Below are positions 1 to 8,759 of a stretch of 33,627 nucleotides of DNA, one piece after another (within the stretch, counting starts at the first letter, position 1; every line of letters starts with the position of its first letter). This stretch comes from Lachnospiraceae bacterium (GTDB lineage Bacteria > Bacillota > Clostridia > Lachnospirales > Lachnospiraceae). The notes beneath the pieces are model-generated. The model saw only the letters and a list, made by a program, of their open reading frames with translations. It was not told where the DNA came from and made no database searches. Where the stretch lies: contig SFDP01000044.1 in NCBI GenBank assembly GCA_004558185.1, positions 1 through 33,627 of the forward strand, written 5' to 3'. A program made the position numbers and the translations under genes.

Positions 1-110
1 GTGCAGTTTCAAAAACGTAGGCGTAGCGGGCTACGCTGAGGATTTTGAAGCTGTGCAATCGGAAAAATAGTCAAGTTATAGAGTCGGGTTATTTTGAAAG
101 CGTTATACTA
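1..110. repeat. Family A palindromic repeat (MITE-like), copy 1, cut by window edge
   Basis: This is the right two-thirds of a repeat that is complete at 6391-6553 and 22684-22847; about five mismatches separate it from the second copy over 110 bases. It contains the central hairpin CGTAG...CTACG, an inner inverted repeat (TGCAGTTTCAAAA / TTTTGAAGCTGTGCA) and the right terminal repeat CGTTATACTA. Its last three bases are the serC stop codon read on the minus strand. Confidence 0.85.
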
Positions 111-1190
111 GCAGTTTTCCTCCTCAAATTTTTTCATAAACTCCACTAATTTTACTACTCCCTCTCTGGGCATAGCATTATAAATGCTGGCCCGCATTCC
201 TCCTACGCTCCTGTGTCCTTTCAGATTCTCCAGCCCGGCTTCTTTAGCTTCCTTTACAAATTTTGCATCCAGGTCTGCGTTTCCGGTAACAAAAGGAACA
301 TTCATCAGGGAACGATCCTCTTTTCTGACCGTACCCTTAAACAGCCTACTGCTGTCCAGAAAATCATAGAGAATAGCCGCTTTTTCTTCGTTGTATGCCT
401 TCATGGCCGCAAGACCGCCCTGCTTTTTCAACCATTTGAATACTTTGCCGCAAATATAGATTCCATAAGCCGGAGGTGTATTGTATAAGGAGTCATTGTC
501 CGCATGAATCTTATACTGCAGCATAGTGGGTGTTCCCGGAAGAACATCCTCCGTAATTAAATCTTCACGGATAATTACAATTACAACCCCTGCGGGGCCA
601 ATATTTTTTTGAACTCCACCGTAAATAATGCCATATTTGCTTACATCTACAGGCTCTGATAAGAAACAACTGGAAACGTCTGATACTAAAGTCTTTCCCT
701 TGGTATTGGGAAGCTCTTTGAACTTGGTTCCGTAAATGGTATTGTTCTCACAAATATAAACGTAGTCCGCATCCTCCGAAATGGGCAGATCGGAGCAATC
801 CGGTATGTAGGAAAAGGTTTCGTCTTCGCTGGAGGCAATCTTGTTGACTTTACCGTATTTTCCTGCCTCCTGATATGCTTTTTTCGCCCATTGGCCGGTC
901 ACAATATAATCGGCCACCCTGTTTTTCATCAGATTCATGGGAATCATGGCAAACTGCTGGCTGGCACCGCCCTGCAAAAATAATACCTTATAGTTATCAG
1001 GAATGTTCATCAGCTCTCTTAAATCAGCCTCAGCCTCTTTGATTATCGTCTCATAAACCTTGGAGCGATGGCTCATCTCCATAACGGACATTCCACATCC
1101 TCTGTAATCCAGCATTTCCTCTGCTGCTTCTTTCAACACCTCTTCCGGCAGCACTGCCGGTCCTGCGGAAAAATTATACACTCTGGCCAT
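108..1190 (-). CDS. serC: Phosphoserine aminotransferase
   Basis: This PLP enzyme converts 3-phosphohydroxypyruvate and glutamate to phosphoserine in serine synthesis and also serves the pyridoxal route. The N-terminus MARVYNFSAGPAVLPEEVL is the family signature, and FLQGGASQQFAMIPMNL and the SVGGMRASIYNAM tail match SerC; 360 residues is the usual length. The start at 1190 has GGAGG six to seven bases upstream (GGAGGAGATAAAATG); a start ten codons earlier lacks such a site and adds non-family residues. It is last in a leftward run after the L,D-transpeptidase. No serA is visible. The TAG stop is formed by the end of the family A repeat, so the original 3' end may have been altered. Confidence 0.97.
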   Translation of the reverse strand: MARVYNFSAGPAVLPEEVLKEAAEEMLDYRGCGMSVMEMSHRSKVYETIIKEAEADLRELMNIPDNYKVLFLQGGASQQFAMIPMNLMKNRVADYIVTGQWAKKAYQEAGKYGKVNKIASSEDETFSYIPDCSDLPISEDADYVYICENNTIYGTKFKELPNTKGKTLVSDVSSCFLSEPVDVSKYGIIYGGVQKNIGPAGVVIVIIREDLITEDVLPGTPTMLQYKIHADNDSLYNTPPAYGIYICGKVFKWLKKQGGLAAMKAYNEEKAAILYDFLDSSRLFKGTVRKEDRSLMNVPFVTGNADLDAKFVKEAKEAGLENLKGHRSVGGMRASIYNAMPREGVVKLVEFMKKFEEENC

Positions 1191-1225
1191 TTTATCTCCT
1201 CCATTCTGCTGTGAAATCATTTCAT

Positions 1226-1274
1226 CAGTTGATTCAAGGTCAGGGCTGAAACAGGCCTGACTTCAAACAGTTAC
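1226..1274. repeat. Imperfect palindrome in the serC leader
   Basis: An imperfect hairpin (TTCAAGGTCAGGGCTG, loop AAA, CAGGCCTGACTTCAA) is flanked by AGTTGA / CAGTTAC ends. It lies about 36 bases upstream of the serC start in the transpeptidase-serC gap. Its right end, read on the minus strand, begins GGTAACTGTT like the family C repeats at 2750 and 11953. There is no U-run, so it is not an obvious terminator. Confidence 0.5.
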
Positions 1275-1312
1275 CATTTTACAATGCTTTCATCCTTTAG
1301 TCAATTACCTTG

Positions 1313-2716
1313 TTAATAATATGTCACAACCGGAATTCCCACCTCAATCATTCCATACAGCTCCTCCATCTTTTCCAAAGGCGTATTAATGCAGCCATGG
1401 GAACCATCCCGGATATAGATTTCTCCACCGAACCTGCTTCTCCAGGTAGCATCATGGATTCCGATTCCTCCATAAACAGGAACCCAGTAATTGACGTAAG
1501 AACGGTAGTTTTCTCCTCTCAAAACGGCATCTTCTTTTTTGTTGTAAACGTAGCAAACCATTTCAGGAGTTCCCATTCCTTTCTTGCTACAGCCCGTGAC
1601 TACCTCAGTCTCCAGCTTAAGCTCCCCTTCTTGGAAATAAAACAGCTTCTGCTGCCCCATATCAATCTCTATGTAGGTTGAGTCGATTCCATGCCGGTCA
1701 TTGTAGGTAATGTCTCTGATATATTCAGGATTTCGTGTGACGGGCTGACTGCTTCCTTCCTTCAGAAATTGCAGAAGAAATTTTATTTCACTCTTCTGAT
1801 CGATCTGTATTCCATAATTTCCTTTTTTCAGATGAATTTTTCTGCCGTCATGGGCTGTAAACTGATGGTTATGCCAGGTGTCGTATTCCTTGGCCAACTC
1901 CGCTACAAAATCCTTTATTGCCTGCTCATCTAGCGTCAATTCTCCTGCTTTGCTCATGATGAATGAATCCCCTGCTTTGTCCCGTTTGATCCAAAGAGCA
2001 ATTTCACCGGGAGTAACCACCTTTACCTGATCCTTGATGGTATAGCTTAAGGAAAGCTGTTGAAGGGCATCTATCTTTTCATAGAGTATACGGATCTCTT
2101 TCATGGAAGGAGTGTCCTCCCTCTGGAAATAACAGCCTTCTTTCTCTAAATCCACTGCTTCCTTCCCCTGATACAGCGCTTCTGCAATCTTCTCCTTTGC
2201 TAAAAAAGGCTGCAGAATGTCCGCCTTATCCTCCTTAAGCTCATAGCCCGCATCGGTCAGGACAATGATAAGACTGTCCTCAGGTAAATGAGCAGCCGTT
2301 CCCACAAGTTCAGTCTGTGAAAACCATTCCTCCAGTTTTTCTTCCTGAAAGCTGATTACCGGCATCAGGCTGATGTTCTGCTGCCCCATTACTGCCTGAT
2401 AAAACCAGCGAAAGGGATTCTGTCTGTTTAGATATTCAGTTAGTGCAGGCTGAAAATCAAATTCAAGATCAATTTCCTTAGCAGAAAGGAAGATTTCTTC
2501 TAAGTTCCCTTTTACTGCCAGCCCGGAATAGGAGAACCCTTCTGTCATCTCTTTTTGCACTTCTTCTATGGTTTTTCCTGTGCAATATATACCGTTAATC
2601 CATGTACCATAATAAAAGGAATCCTGATAGTAAATTGCCAGGCCTAAATAAATCAGACCCGGCAATATCACACAGGATAGAAGCAAAGCCACCAACAATC
2701 CTGTTCGTTTTTTCAT
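1313..2716 (-). CDS. Membrane-anchored L,D-transpeptidase (YkuD) with PG_binding_4-type region
   Basis: This is probably a cell-wall enzyme making 3-3 peptidoglycan cross-links or attaching proteins to the wall. An N-terminal signal anchor (about residues 6-29) is followed by a long central region resembling the PG_binding_4 domains of clostridial L,D-transpeptidases. The YkuD domain starts near residue 345 (DSTYIEIDMGQQKLFYF) and holds the catalytic His421 (GIHD) and the SHGC motif with Cys442. Length 467 residues is normal for this architecture. AGGAG lies about seven bases before the start. It sits 59 bases after ilvB and upstream of serC on the same strand; no functional link to amino-acid synthesis is implied. 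Confidence 0.93.
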   Translation of the reverse strand: MKKRTGLLVALLLSCVILPGLIYLGLAIYYQDSFYYGTWINGIYCTGKTIEEVQKEMTEGFSYSGLAVKGNLEEIFLSAKEIDLEFDFQPALTEYLNRQNPFRWFYQAVMGQQNISLMPVISFQEEKLEEWFSQTELVGTAAHLPEDSLIIVLTDAGYELKEDKADILQPFLAKEKIAEALYQGKEAVDLEKEGCYFQREDTPSMKEIRILYEKIDALQQLSLSYTIKDQVKVVTPGEIALWIKRDKAGDSFIMSKAGELTLDEQAIKDFVAELAKEYDTWHNHQFTAHDGRKIHLKKGNYGIQIDQKSEIKFLLQFLKEGSSQPVTRNPEYIRDITYNDRHGIDSTYIEIDMGQQKLFYFQEGELKLETEVVTGCSKKGMGTPEMVCYVYNKKEDAVLRGENYRSYVNYWVPVYGGIGIHDATWRSRFGGEIYIRDGSHGCINTPLEKMEELYGMIEVGIPVVTYY

Positions 2717-2749
2717 GGAAAACTCCTGTTGCCATTTTTTATCTTGCCT

Positions 2750-2780
2750 GGTAACTATTCAGAGCCATACAAATGTTACC
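2750..2780. repeat. Family C repeat, half-element containing the ilvB stop codon
   Basis: This is a 31-base unit with GGTAAC/GTTACC ends and the core TATTCAGAGCCATACAAATG. Close relatives occur at 11953-11981 and as the right end of the element at 13379-13473. On the minus strand the TAA of ilvB (2776-2778) lies in its first bases. Confidence 0.7.
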
Positions 2781-4458
2781 TTGCTTGTTTTTTTAAATCC
2801 TCTGCGTCAAAAGCATCGCTGATCGGCGCCCCTGCAGGCACCATGGGAAATACCTTATCGTCTCTGGGAATAATACAGTTGATCAGAACCGGCTTTTCTA
2901 ACCGGATTGCTTTTTCAATGGCAGGAGCCACTTCTTCCTTCCTGGTTACCAGAATCGCTTCACAGCCCAGTCCCTCTGCCACCTTGCAGAAATCCACCTG
3001 ATCCTCCAATATGGTATGTGAGTATCTGCCCTGGTAGAAAAGGGTCTGCCACTGTCGAACCATCCCCAAAACGTGATTGTTAATCACCACCTGGATAATG
3101 GGAATATGGTAGCGGCTGGCTGTGGCCAGCTCATTCATATTCATACGAAAGCATCCATCTCCACCAATGTTGATACAGATTTTGTCCGGCCTGCCCATTT
3201 TGGCTCCTATACAGGCACCCAGGCCGTAGCCCATGGTACCCAGCCCGCCTGAGGAAAGAAAGGTTCTGGGCTGTGTATAGTGATAAAACTGCGCTGCCCA
3301 CATCTGGTGCTGACCTACATCCGTAGTAATAATTGCCTGCCCCTCAGTTATGCGGTCAATTTCTTCAATAATGTAGGGACAGCTCAACTGACCGGGATCA
3401 TACGTCAAGGGGTACTTTTCTTTCAATCCCCTAACCTCTGCCAGCCATTGGCTGTGCTCTGCGGGAGCCATCCTTTCATTTAAAATACTTAAAACCTCTT
3501 TCAAATCTCCTACCACAGAAGCATCTGCCTTAATATTCTTATTCACCTCTGCCGCATCAATATCAATATGTAAAACCCTGGCTTTAGCCGCAAAGGTTCT
3601 GGGATTTCCGATTACCCGGTCGGAGAAACGAACCCCTAAGGCAATCAATAGATCACAACGGCTTACCCCTAAATTAGAGCATTTGGTTCCATGCATACCG
3701 ATCATTCCGGTATAAGCCTCGTCATATCCGTCACAGACACCTTTTCCCATAAGTGTATCGCAGACGGGAGCCTGCAGCTTAGAAGCAAACTCCCTTACCT
3801 CCTTTGCTGCGCCGGAGATAACTGCTCCGCCTCCCACAAGAATATAGGGCTGCTTTGCCTGATTAATCAATTCAATCGCTTTATCAATATCCTCAGTCGT
3901 AAAATGGCTGCGGCGTGTTGGCTGCTGCGGCTTTTGCTTCTCGTAGTCACAGAGAGCTGCCGTTACATCCTTGGTGATATCCACCAGTACAGGCCCCGGC
4001 CTTCCGGACTGAGCGATCTGAAATGCCTTGCGAATGGTGTCTGCCAAAATGGTGACATCCTTTACGATAAAGCCATGTTTCGTAATAGGCATAGTCACAC
4101 CGGAAATATCCACCTCCTGAAAACTGTCCTTTCCCAATAAGGGCAGGGTAACGTTTGCGGTAATGGCAACCACCGGTACGGAATCCATGTAGGCCGTTGC
4201 TATTCCGGTGACCAGATTGGTGGCTCCCGGTCCACTGGTAGCCAGGCAGACTCCTACCTTTCCGGTGGCTCTTGCATAGCCGTCTGCTGCATGGGAGGCT
4301 CCCTGTTCATGACTGGTGAGAACATGAAAAATTTCATCCTGATGCTGGTATAGAGCATCATAGATATTCAGGATAGACCCTCCGGGATAACCAAAGACCG
4401 TATCTACCCCCTGTTCCTTTAAACATTCTATAACGATTTGAGCACCTGTTAACTGCAT
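2776..4458 (-). CDS. ilvB: Acetolactate synthase, large (catalytic) subunit
   Basis: This ThDP- and FAD-dependent enzyme condenses two pyruvates, or pyruvate with 2-ketobutyrate, in valine/leucine/isoleucine synthesis. The N-terminal FGYPGGSILNIYDAL, the ThDP glutamate region TSHEQGASHAADGYAR, the central FAD-binding domain and the GDGCFRMNMNEL...VINN ThDP/Mg motif are all present; 560 residues is full length. The start has GAGAGG upstream. It follows ilvD on the same strand after a 230-base gap mostly filled by a palindromic element (4510-4712). No ilvN regulatory subunit gene is adjacent. The TAA stop lies inside a family C repeat end, so the C-terminal tail (KKQAR) may have been reshaped. 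Confidence 0.97.
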   Translation of the reverse strand: MQLTGAQIVIECLKEQGVDTVFGYPGGSILNIYDALYQHQDEIFHVLTSHEQGASHAADGYARATGKVGVCLATSGPGATNLVTGIATAYMDSVPVVAITANVTLPLLGKDSFQEVDISGVTMPITKHGFIVKDVTILADTIRKAFQIAQSGRPGPVLVDITKDVTAALCDYEKQKPQQPTRRSHFTTEDIDKAIELINQAKQPYILVGGGAVISGAAKEVREFASKLQAPVCDTLMGKGVCDGYDEAYTGMIGMHGTKCSNLGVSRCDLLIALGVRFSDRVIGNPRTFAAKARVLHIDIDAAEVNKNIKADASVVGDLKEVLSILNERMAPAEHSQWLAEVRGLKEKYPLTYDPGQLSCPYIIEEIDRITEGQAIITTDVGQHQMWAAQFYHYTQPRTFLSSGGLGTMGYGLGACIGAKMGRPDKICINIGGDGCFRMNMNELATASRYHIPIIQVVINNHVLGMVRQWQTLFYQGRYSHTILEDQVDFCKVAEGLGCEAILVTRKEEVAPAIEKAIRLEKPVLINCIIPRDDKVFPMVPAGAPISDAFDAEDLKKQAR

Positions 4459-4509
4459 CTTATCCTCTCATTCTGCTGCTGCTCACAGCCCTCTTTTCTC
4501 CTCATATGT

Positions 4510-4712
4510 CCCAGTGCAGCGGTTTAAAATTAACTATACAATATCTCTTGTTTATTTTCCCGATAACACAGGACAAATAACGTAGCCCGCTGCGCCTACG
4601 TTTTTTGTCCTGCACTCTCAGAAAAATATACTGCATGAATAGTATGATGTTAGGGTCAAAAGCCCCTAACTATGATACCTACGGATTGTTATTTAGAAAC
4701 CGTTACACTGGG
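4510..4712. repeat. 203-bp composite palindromic element between ilvD and ilvB
   Basis: The ends are inverted: CCCAGTGCAGCGGTTTAAAA on the left and, on the other strand at the right, CCCAGTGTAACGGTTTCTAA. Inside are the CGTAGCCCGCTGCGCCTACG hairpin shared with family A and a second hairpin TTAGGG...CCCTAA at 4650-4669. Bases 4643-4691 are identical to 30010-30058. Read leftward, the right end encodes the last seven residues and stop of ilvD. Confidence 0.8.
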
Positions 4713-6371
4713 AGCCTCAAGAATCGCACCACGGTTGGCACTGGTCACCAGAGAGGTATATCTTGCCAGATAACCGGTTTTCACCTTAGGCTCTCTGGGC
4801 TGCCATTTTGCCCTTCTTTCTGCCAGTACCTCGTCAGGTAAATCCACATTAATGGTATTTTCAGGAATATTAATCTTGATTCGGTCTCCTTCCTCGATCA
4901 GAGCAATCGGTCCCCCTACTGCCGCCTCCGGCGAAACGTGACCAATGGAAGCTCCTCTGGAGGCTCCTGAAAAGCGCCCGTCTGTAATCAACGCCACACT
5001 GGAGCCAAGACCCATACCGGCAATAGCCGATGTAGGGTTCAGCATTTCCCTCATTCCGGGTCCTCCTTTTGGCCCTTCATAACGGATAACCACTACATCT
5101 CCACTAACGATTTTTCCGCCTTTAATGGCTGCGATCGCATCCTCTTCACAGTCAAAGACCCTGGCCGGTCCTTCGTGCACCAGCATTTCATCCACCACCG
5201 CCGAACGTTTGACCACACAGGTATCGGGAGCAATATTTCCTCTCAGCACAGCAATTCCCCCTACCTCACTATAGGGTTTATCGATGGGCCGGATAACCTC
5301 CAGGTCCCGATTGACACAGCCTGAAATATTTTCTTTTACGGTCTTTCCCGTGCAGGTGATCAAGTCGGTATACAGCAGTTCTTTCTTATCCAGTTCATTC
5401 ATCACCGCATACACCCCTCCGGCCTCATTCAGATCTTCCATGTAGGTGTGTCCTGCCGGTGCTAAATGGCAAAGATTAGGAGTCCTTGCACTGATTTCAT
5501 TGGCAATATCCAAATTTAATTCCACTCCGGCTTCATGAGCGATTGCCGGCAGATGAAGCATGGAATTGGTAGAGCAGCCCAGAGCCATATCCACTGCCAG
5601 TGCATTATAAAAGGCTTCCTTGGTCATAATGTCTCTGGGGCGTATATTCTTTTCCAGCAGTTCCATAATCTGCATACCTGCCTGTTTGGCAAGTCGAATA
5701 CGTTCCGAATAAACGGCCGGAATGGTTCCGTTACCCTTTAGCCCCATTCCCAGTACCTCGGTAAGGCAGTTCATGGAGTTGGCAGTATACATTCCTGAGC
5801 AGGAGCCGCAGGTAGGACAAGCCTTTTCTTCATATTCCTCCAGCTCCTCAGTGGTCATCTTTCCTGCAGCATGAGCACCTACTGCCTCAAACACGCTGGA
5901 AAGACTGGTTTTGCAGCCCTTTACCTTTCCGGCCAGCATTGGACCGCCGGACACAAAAATGGTGGGGATGTTTACTCTTGCGGCAGCCATCAATAGTCCG
6001 GGGACATTTTTATCACAATTAGGAATACAAACCAGTGCATCCAGACTGTGCGCCATGGCCATACATTCCGTACTGTCTGCGATCAGATCTCTGGTCACCA
6101 GAGAATATTTCATCCCCAGGTGCCCCATGGCAATACCGTCACAAACAGCAATTGCAGGGAATACCACAGGGGTTCCTCCTGCCATTGCCACGCCCAGCTT
6201 CACTGCATCCGTAATTTTATCCAGATTGATGTGCCCGGGCACGATTTCATTATAGGAGCTGACAATACCGATAAGGGGGCGTTCCATCTCTTCTTTTGTA
6301 TAACCAAGGGCATTGAACAAAGAACGATGGGGGGCCTGGCTGGCTCCCTTATTTACAGAATCACTTCTCAT
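4689..6371 (-). CDS. ilvD: Dihydroxy-acid dehydratase
   Basis: This iron-sulfur enzyme dehydrates dihydroxy acids to 2-keto acids in valine and isoleucine synthesis. Cluster cysteines are visible in AVCDGIAMGH (Cys77), CIPNCDKNVPG (Cys119) and CPTCGSCSG (Cys191), and GRFSGASRGASIGHVSPEA is the C-terminal active-site signature. About 560 residues is full length. I chose the ATG at 6371 because GGAGG lies five bases before it; an in-frame ATG four codons earlier overlaps that site. The last residues (PSVTVSK) and the TAA are encoded by the inverted end of the 4510-4712 element, while upstream a family A repeat fills the leuB-ilvD gap. It sits between leuB and ilvB. Confidence 0.97.
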   Translation of the reverse strand: MRSDSVNKGASQAPHRSLFNALGYTKEEMERPLIGIVSSYNEIVPGHINLDKITDAVKLGVAMAGGTPVVFPAIAVCDGIAMGHLGMKYSLVTRDLIADSTECMAMAHSLDALVCIPNCDKNVPGLLMAAARVNIPTIFVSGGPMLAGKVKGCKTSLSSVFEAVGAHAAGKMTTEELEEYEEKACPTCGSCSGMYTANSMNCLTEVLGMGLKGNGTIPAVYSERIRLAKQAGMQIMELLEKNIRPRDIMTKEAFYNALAVDMALGCSTNSMLHLPAIAHEAGVELNLDIANEISARTPNLCHLAPAGHTYMEDLNEAGGVYAVMNELDKKELLYTDLITCTGKTVKENISGCVNRDLEVIRPIDKPYSEVGGIAVLRGNIAPDTCVVKRSAVVDEMLVHEGPARVFDCEEDAIAAIKGGKIVSGDVVVIRYEGPKGGPGMREMLNPTSAIAGMGLGSSVALITDGRFSGASRGASIGHVSPEAAVGGPIALIEEGDRIKINIPENTINVDLPDEVLAERRAKWQPREPKVKTGYLARYTSLVTSANRGAILEAPSVTVSK

Positions 6372-6390
6372 ATTTTCCTCCATTATTCTC

Positions 6391-6553
6391 TAGTATAACG
6401 GTTCATAAATAGCTCGACTATAAACGCAGAATATTTTTTGAGTGTGCAGTTTCAAAAACGTAGGTGTAGCGGGCTATGCTGAGGATTTTGAAGCTGTGCA
6501 ATCGGAAAAATAGTCAAGTTATAGAGTCGGGTTGTTTTGAAACCGTTATACTG
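6391..6553. repeat. Family A palindromic repeat (MITE-like), copy 2, upstream of ilvD
   Basis: This complete copy starts TAGTATAACGGTT and ends AACCGTTATACTGG. The imperfect inverted ends extend about 34 bases, and the middle holds nested inverted repeats around CGTAGGTGTAGCGGGCTATG, so nearly the whole unit can fold into one long hairpin. It carries no ORF. It lies ten bases upstream of the ilvD ribosome site inside the leuB-ilvD gap, so it would be part of a leuB-ilvD-ilvB transcript. Confidence 0.88.
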
Positions 6554-6626
6554 GCATTATTTTCTATGTACTGATTTTTAGTTTAGCAATTCTTTATCGG
6601 AAATTCAATCCTTTTATCTCCCGCTG

Positions 6627-7709
6627 CTAAATTGCCTCCTCGATCAGGCTTCCCATCTGTGAGCATCCTACCTGTATACAGCCTTCGCTCATAATATCGC
6701 CTGTACGATATCCCTTTTCCAAAACGGCTTCCACTGCCTTTTCAATGGCTGCCGCCTCTTCATCCAGATCAAAGGTGAATTTCAGCATCATGGCTGCGGA
6801 AAGAATGGTAGCAATAGGATTTGCAATATCCTTTCCTGCAATATCCGGTGCAGAACCGTGGCTTGGCTCATAGAGGCCGAACCTGGAGTCATTCAGGCTT
6901 GCAGAGGCCAGCATTCCAATGGAACCGGTGACCATACTGGCTTCATCGGATAAAATATCACCAAACATATTTTCTGTTAAAATCACATCAAACTGAGCCG
7001 GATCTCTGACTAGCTGCATGGCACAGTTGTCCACCAGCATATGCTCCAAGGTCACCTCCGGATAGTTGGGCGCCACCTGATTCACGACCTTTCTCCAAAG
7101 TCTGGAAGAGTCCAGTACATTAGCCTTATCCACACTGGTCACCTTCCCTCTTCTTTTTCGGGCAATCTCAAAGCCTTTAACCGCAATCCTTCGTATTTCC
7201 TCTTCCGTATAGGTGAGGGTATCTATGGCTGTGAGCATTCCATTTTCTTCTACGGTTTTTCTTTCTCCAAAATACAGGCCGCCGGTCAGTTCCCTCATAA
7301 TCAGCATATTAAAGCCCTTTGCACTGATTTCTTCCTTCAGCGGACAGGCTCCGGCAAGCTGGGGATACAAGACGGCGGGTCTGAGATTAGCAAATAAATT
7401 CAAAGATTTCCTGATTTTCAGCAGGCCTGCCTCCGGTCGAAGATGGGGCTCAAGCTCATACCATGGAGAGGTATTGGTATCTCCGCCTATAGAACCCATT
7501 AATACGGCATCTGATTCCTTTGCCACAGCAATGGTTTCGTCTGTCAGCGGAACTCCATAAGCATCTATGGAAGCGCCTCCCATTAAGACATCGGTAAATT
7601 CCATATTGTGACCATATTTTTCAGCCACCTTTTTCAGCACCTTTTTTGCTTCAGCAATAATTTCGGGGCCAATTCCGTCTCCGGGAATACAACAAATATT
7701 CAAGTTCAT
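6627..7709 (-). CDS. leuB: 3-isopropylmalate dehydrogenase
   Basis: This enzyme oxidatively decarboxylates 3-isopropylmalate with NAD in leucine synthesis. CIPGDGIGPEII at the start, the substrate-binding MRELTGGLYFGER and the cofactor loop EPSHGSAPDIAGKDIANPIA are clear LeuB motifs; 360 residues is normal. AGGAGG lies about six bases before the ATG. It is the first gene of a leftward leuB-ilvD-ilvB set. leuA, leuCD and ilvC are not in the window. The roughly 75-base leader from a TATAAT-like box at 7790-7795 seems too short for a T-box, and none of the T-box consensus is visible. Confidence 0.97.
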   Translation of the reverse strand: MNLNICCIPGDGIGPEIIAEAKKVLKKVAEKYGHNMEFTDVLMGGASIDAYGVPLTDETIAVAKESDAVLMGSIGGDTNTSPWYELEPHLRPEAGLLKIRKSLNLFANLRPAVLYPQLAGACPLKEEISAKGFNMLIMRELTGGLYFGERKTVEENGMLTAIDTLTYTEEEIRRIAVKGFEIARKRRGKVTSVDKANVLDSSRLWRKVVNQVAPNYPEVTLEHMLVDNCAMQLVRDPAQFDVILTENMFGDILSDEASMVTGSIGMLASASLNDSRFGLYEPSHGSAPDIAGKDIANPIATILSAAMMLKFTFDLDEEAAAIEKAVEAVLEKGYRTGDIMSEGCIQVGCSQMGSLIEEAI

Positions 7710-7789
7710 CTCTTCCTCCTGCTTTAATCTGTTTTTTGTTTATCATAACATATTCCCGGTGCTTTTCCTAATAGATATCTTTCATGTTT

Positions 7790-7795
7790 ATTATA
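7790..7795 (-). promoter_or_regulatory. Candidate -10 box for leuB
   Basis: A perfect TATAAT on the minus strand about 80 bases before the leuB ATG. The matching -35 is poor, so this is a weak call. Confidence 0.35.
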
Positions 7796-7963
7796 ACTTG
7801 AAATTATGATAAAGAATTGTATTCTCCCTCAGAAAATGTTATAACCAATAATGGCTGAACTTCAACTAAAATATCTCTCTGCAACATCTTAAGGATAGAG
7901 ATAAGACTGTAGCACAGAGTTTCCATTTTGCCAGTGGTAATTTACGGTACTCTTTAATATAAA

Positions 7964-8060
7964 GATACCAGGGTCAAAAGGTCTGAACCCACATGAGCTT
8001 GCTCAAATGTGGGTGAATGTCCTTGAGACCCGCCAAAATATGAGCTTAAAAGTGGGGCGT
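7964..8060. repeat. Module D repeat, copy 1
   Basis: This 97-base block matches 11793-11889 with one mismatch. It contains a clean hairpin (CCCACAT-GAGC-TT-GCTC-AA-ATGTGGG) enclosed by a weaker outer stem (GGGTCaaaAGG / CCTTgaGACCC), followed by a GC-rich stretch ending GTGGGGCGT. It lies 37 bases upstream of the HAD phosphatase start and would be in its leader if transcription starts upstream. Confidence 0.85.
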
Positions 8061-8096
8061 TAACATCATATAAAACGATTCAAAACGGAGGAGAAG

Positions 8097-8744
8097 ATGA
8101 ACAAGCAACTGATTATTTTTGATATGGACGGCACAATCCTGGATACGCTGAAGGATTTGGGCAACAGTCTCAACTATGCCCTCACCCTTTCCCATTTTCC
8201 CGAAAAAACTCTGTCACAGGTTAAATCCTATGTGGGAAATGGCATACAAAAGCTGATTGAGAGAGCCCTTCCGGCAGGAAGTAATGAAGCTGAGGTAAAA
8301 CAGGTATATCAGGATTTTATAGCCCATTATGAGCTTCATTGCTCTGATTTCACCAGACCCTATGAGGGTATTCCCGAATTAATTCGTACCCTGCGCCGCA
8401 GAGGCTATAAAACGGCAGTTGTTTCAAACAAAGCTGATCCGGCCGTTCAGGAGCTTTGTCTTAGATTCTTTCCCGGGCTCTTTGACCTGGCCGTGGGTGA
8501 GCGTTTGGGATATGCCAGAAAGCCGGAGCCTGATCTGGTCAGCCTTGTCCTTAGCGAGCTGCAGATTTCCCCTGCCAATGCCCTGTATATTGGTGATTCT
8601 GAGGTGGATATTGCCACTGCCCGAAATGCAGATATCGATTCTCTGATCGTAGACTGGGGCTTTCGGGATGCCCACTTTCTGCAGTCCCGGGGAGCCTGCT
8701 GCATCGTTTCCTCCTGTAGGGAGATTTTGGAAAAGCTGCCCTGA
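8097..8744 (+). CDS. HAD-family hydrolase, phosphoglycolate phosphatase-like
   Basis: A cytosolic HAD phosphatase of subfamily IA. Motif I is DMDGTILDTL (nucleophile Asp9, Asp11), followed by an alpha-helical cap, motif II VVSNKAD, motif III lysine in ARKPEPD and motif IV IGDSEVDIATARNA; 215 residues is typical. GGAGGAG precedes the ATG by a few bases. The family includes phosphoglycolate phosphatase (Gph) and pyrophosphatase PpaX; the sequence does not settle the substrate. The gene is transcribed alone, convergent with the tgt-yajC group, and shares with it the terminator at 8760-8800. Confidence 0.92.
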   Translation: MNKQLIIFDMDGTILDTLKDLGNSLNYALTLSHFPEKTLSQVKSYVGNGIQKLIERALPAGSNEAEVKQVYQDFIAHYELHCSDFTRPYEGIPELIRTLRRRGYKTAVVSNKADPAVQELCLRFFPGLFDLAVGERLGYARKPEPDLVSLVLSELQISPANALYIGDSEVDIATARNADIDSLIVDWGFRDAHFLQSRGACCIVSSCREILEKLP

Positions 8745-8759
8745 CTTCCCCATAAGCTG

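Larger units (their letters stand above)
7710..8096. other. Intergenic region between divergent leuB and HAD phosphatase genes
   Basis: A 387-base non-coding gap. It holds a candidate leuB promoter (TATAAT on the minus strand at 7790-7795), a module D repeat at 7964-8060 and the ribosome site of the phosphatase gene. Between about 7800 and 7960 I see AT-rich sequence with no ORF or recognisable RNA. Confidence 0.6.

Noticed and set aside
4605..4841. Plus-strand open frame over the ilvD end and repeat
   Set aside because: It lies opposite ilvD coding sequence and repeat DNA; no ribosome site.
7710..7790. T-box leader for leuB (and similarly for trpS)
   Set aside because: Leaders are too short and no T-box consensus or specifier stem is visible.
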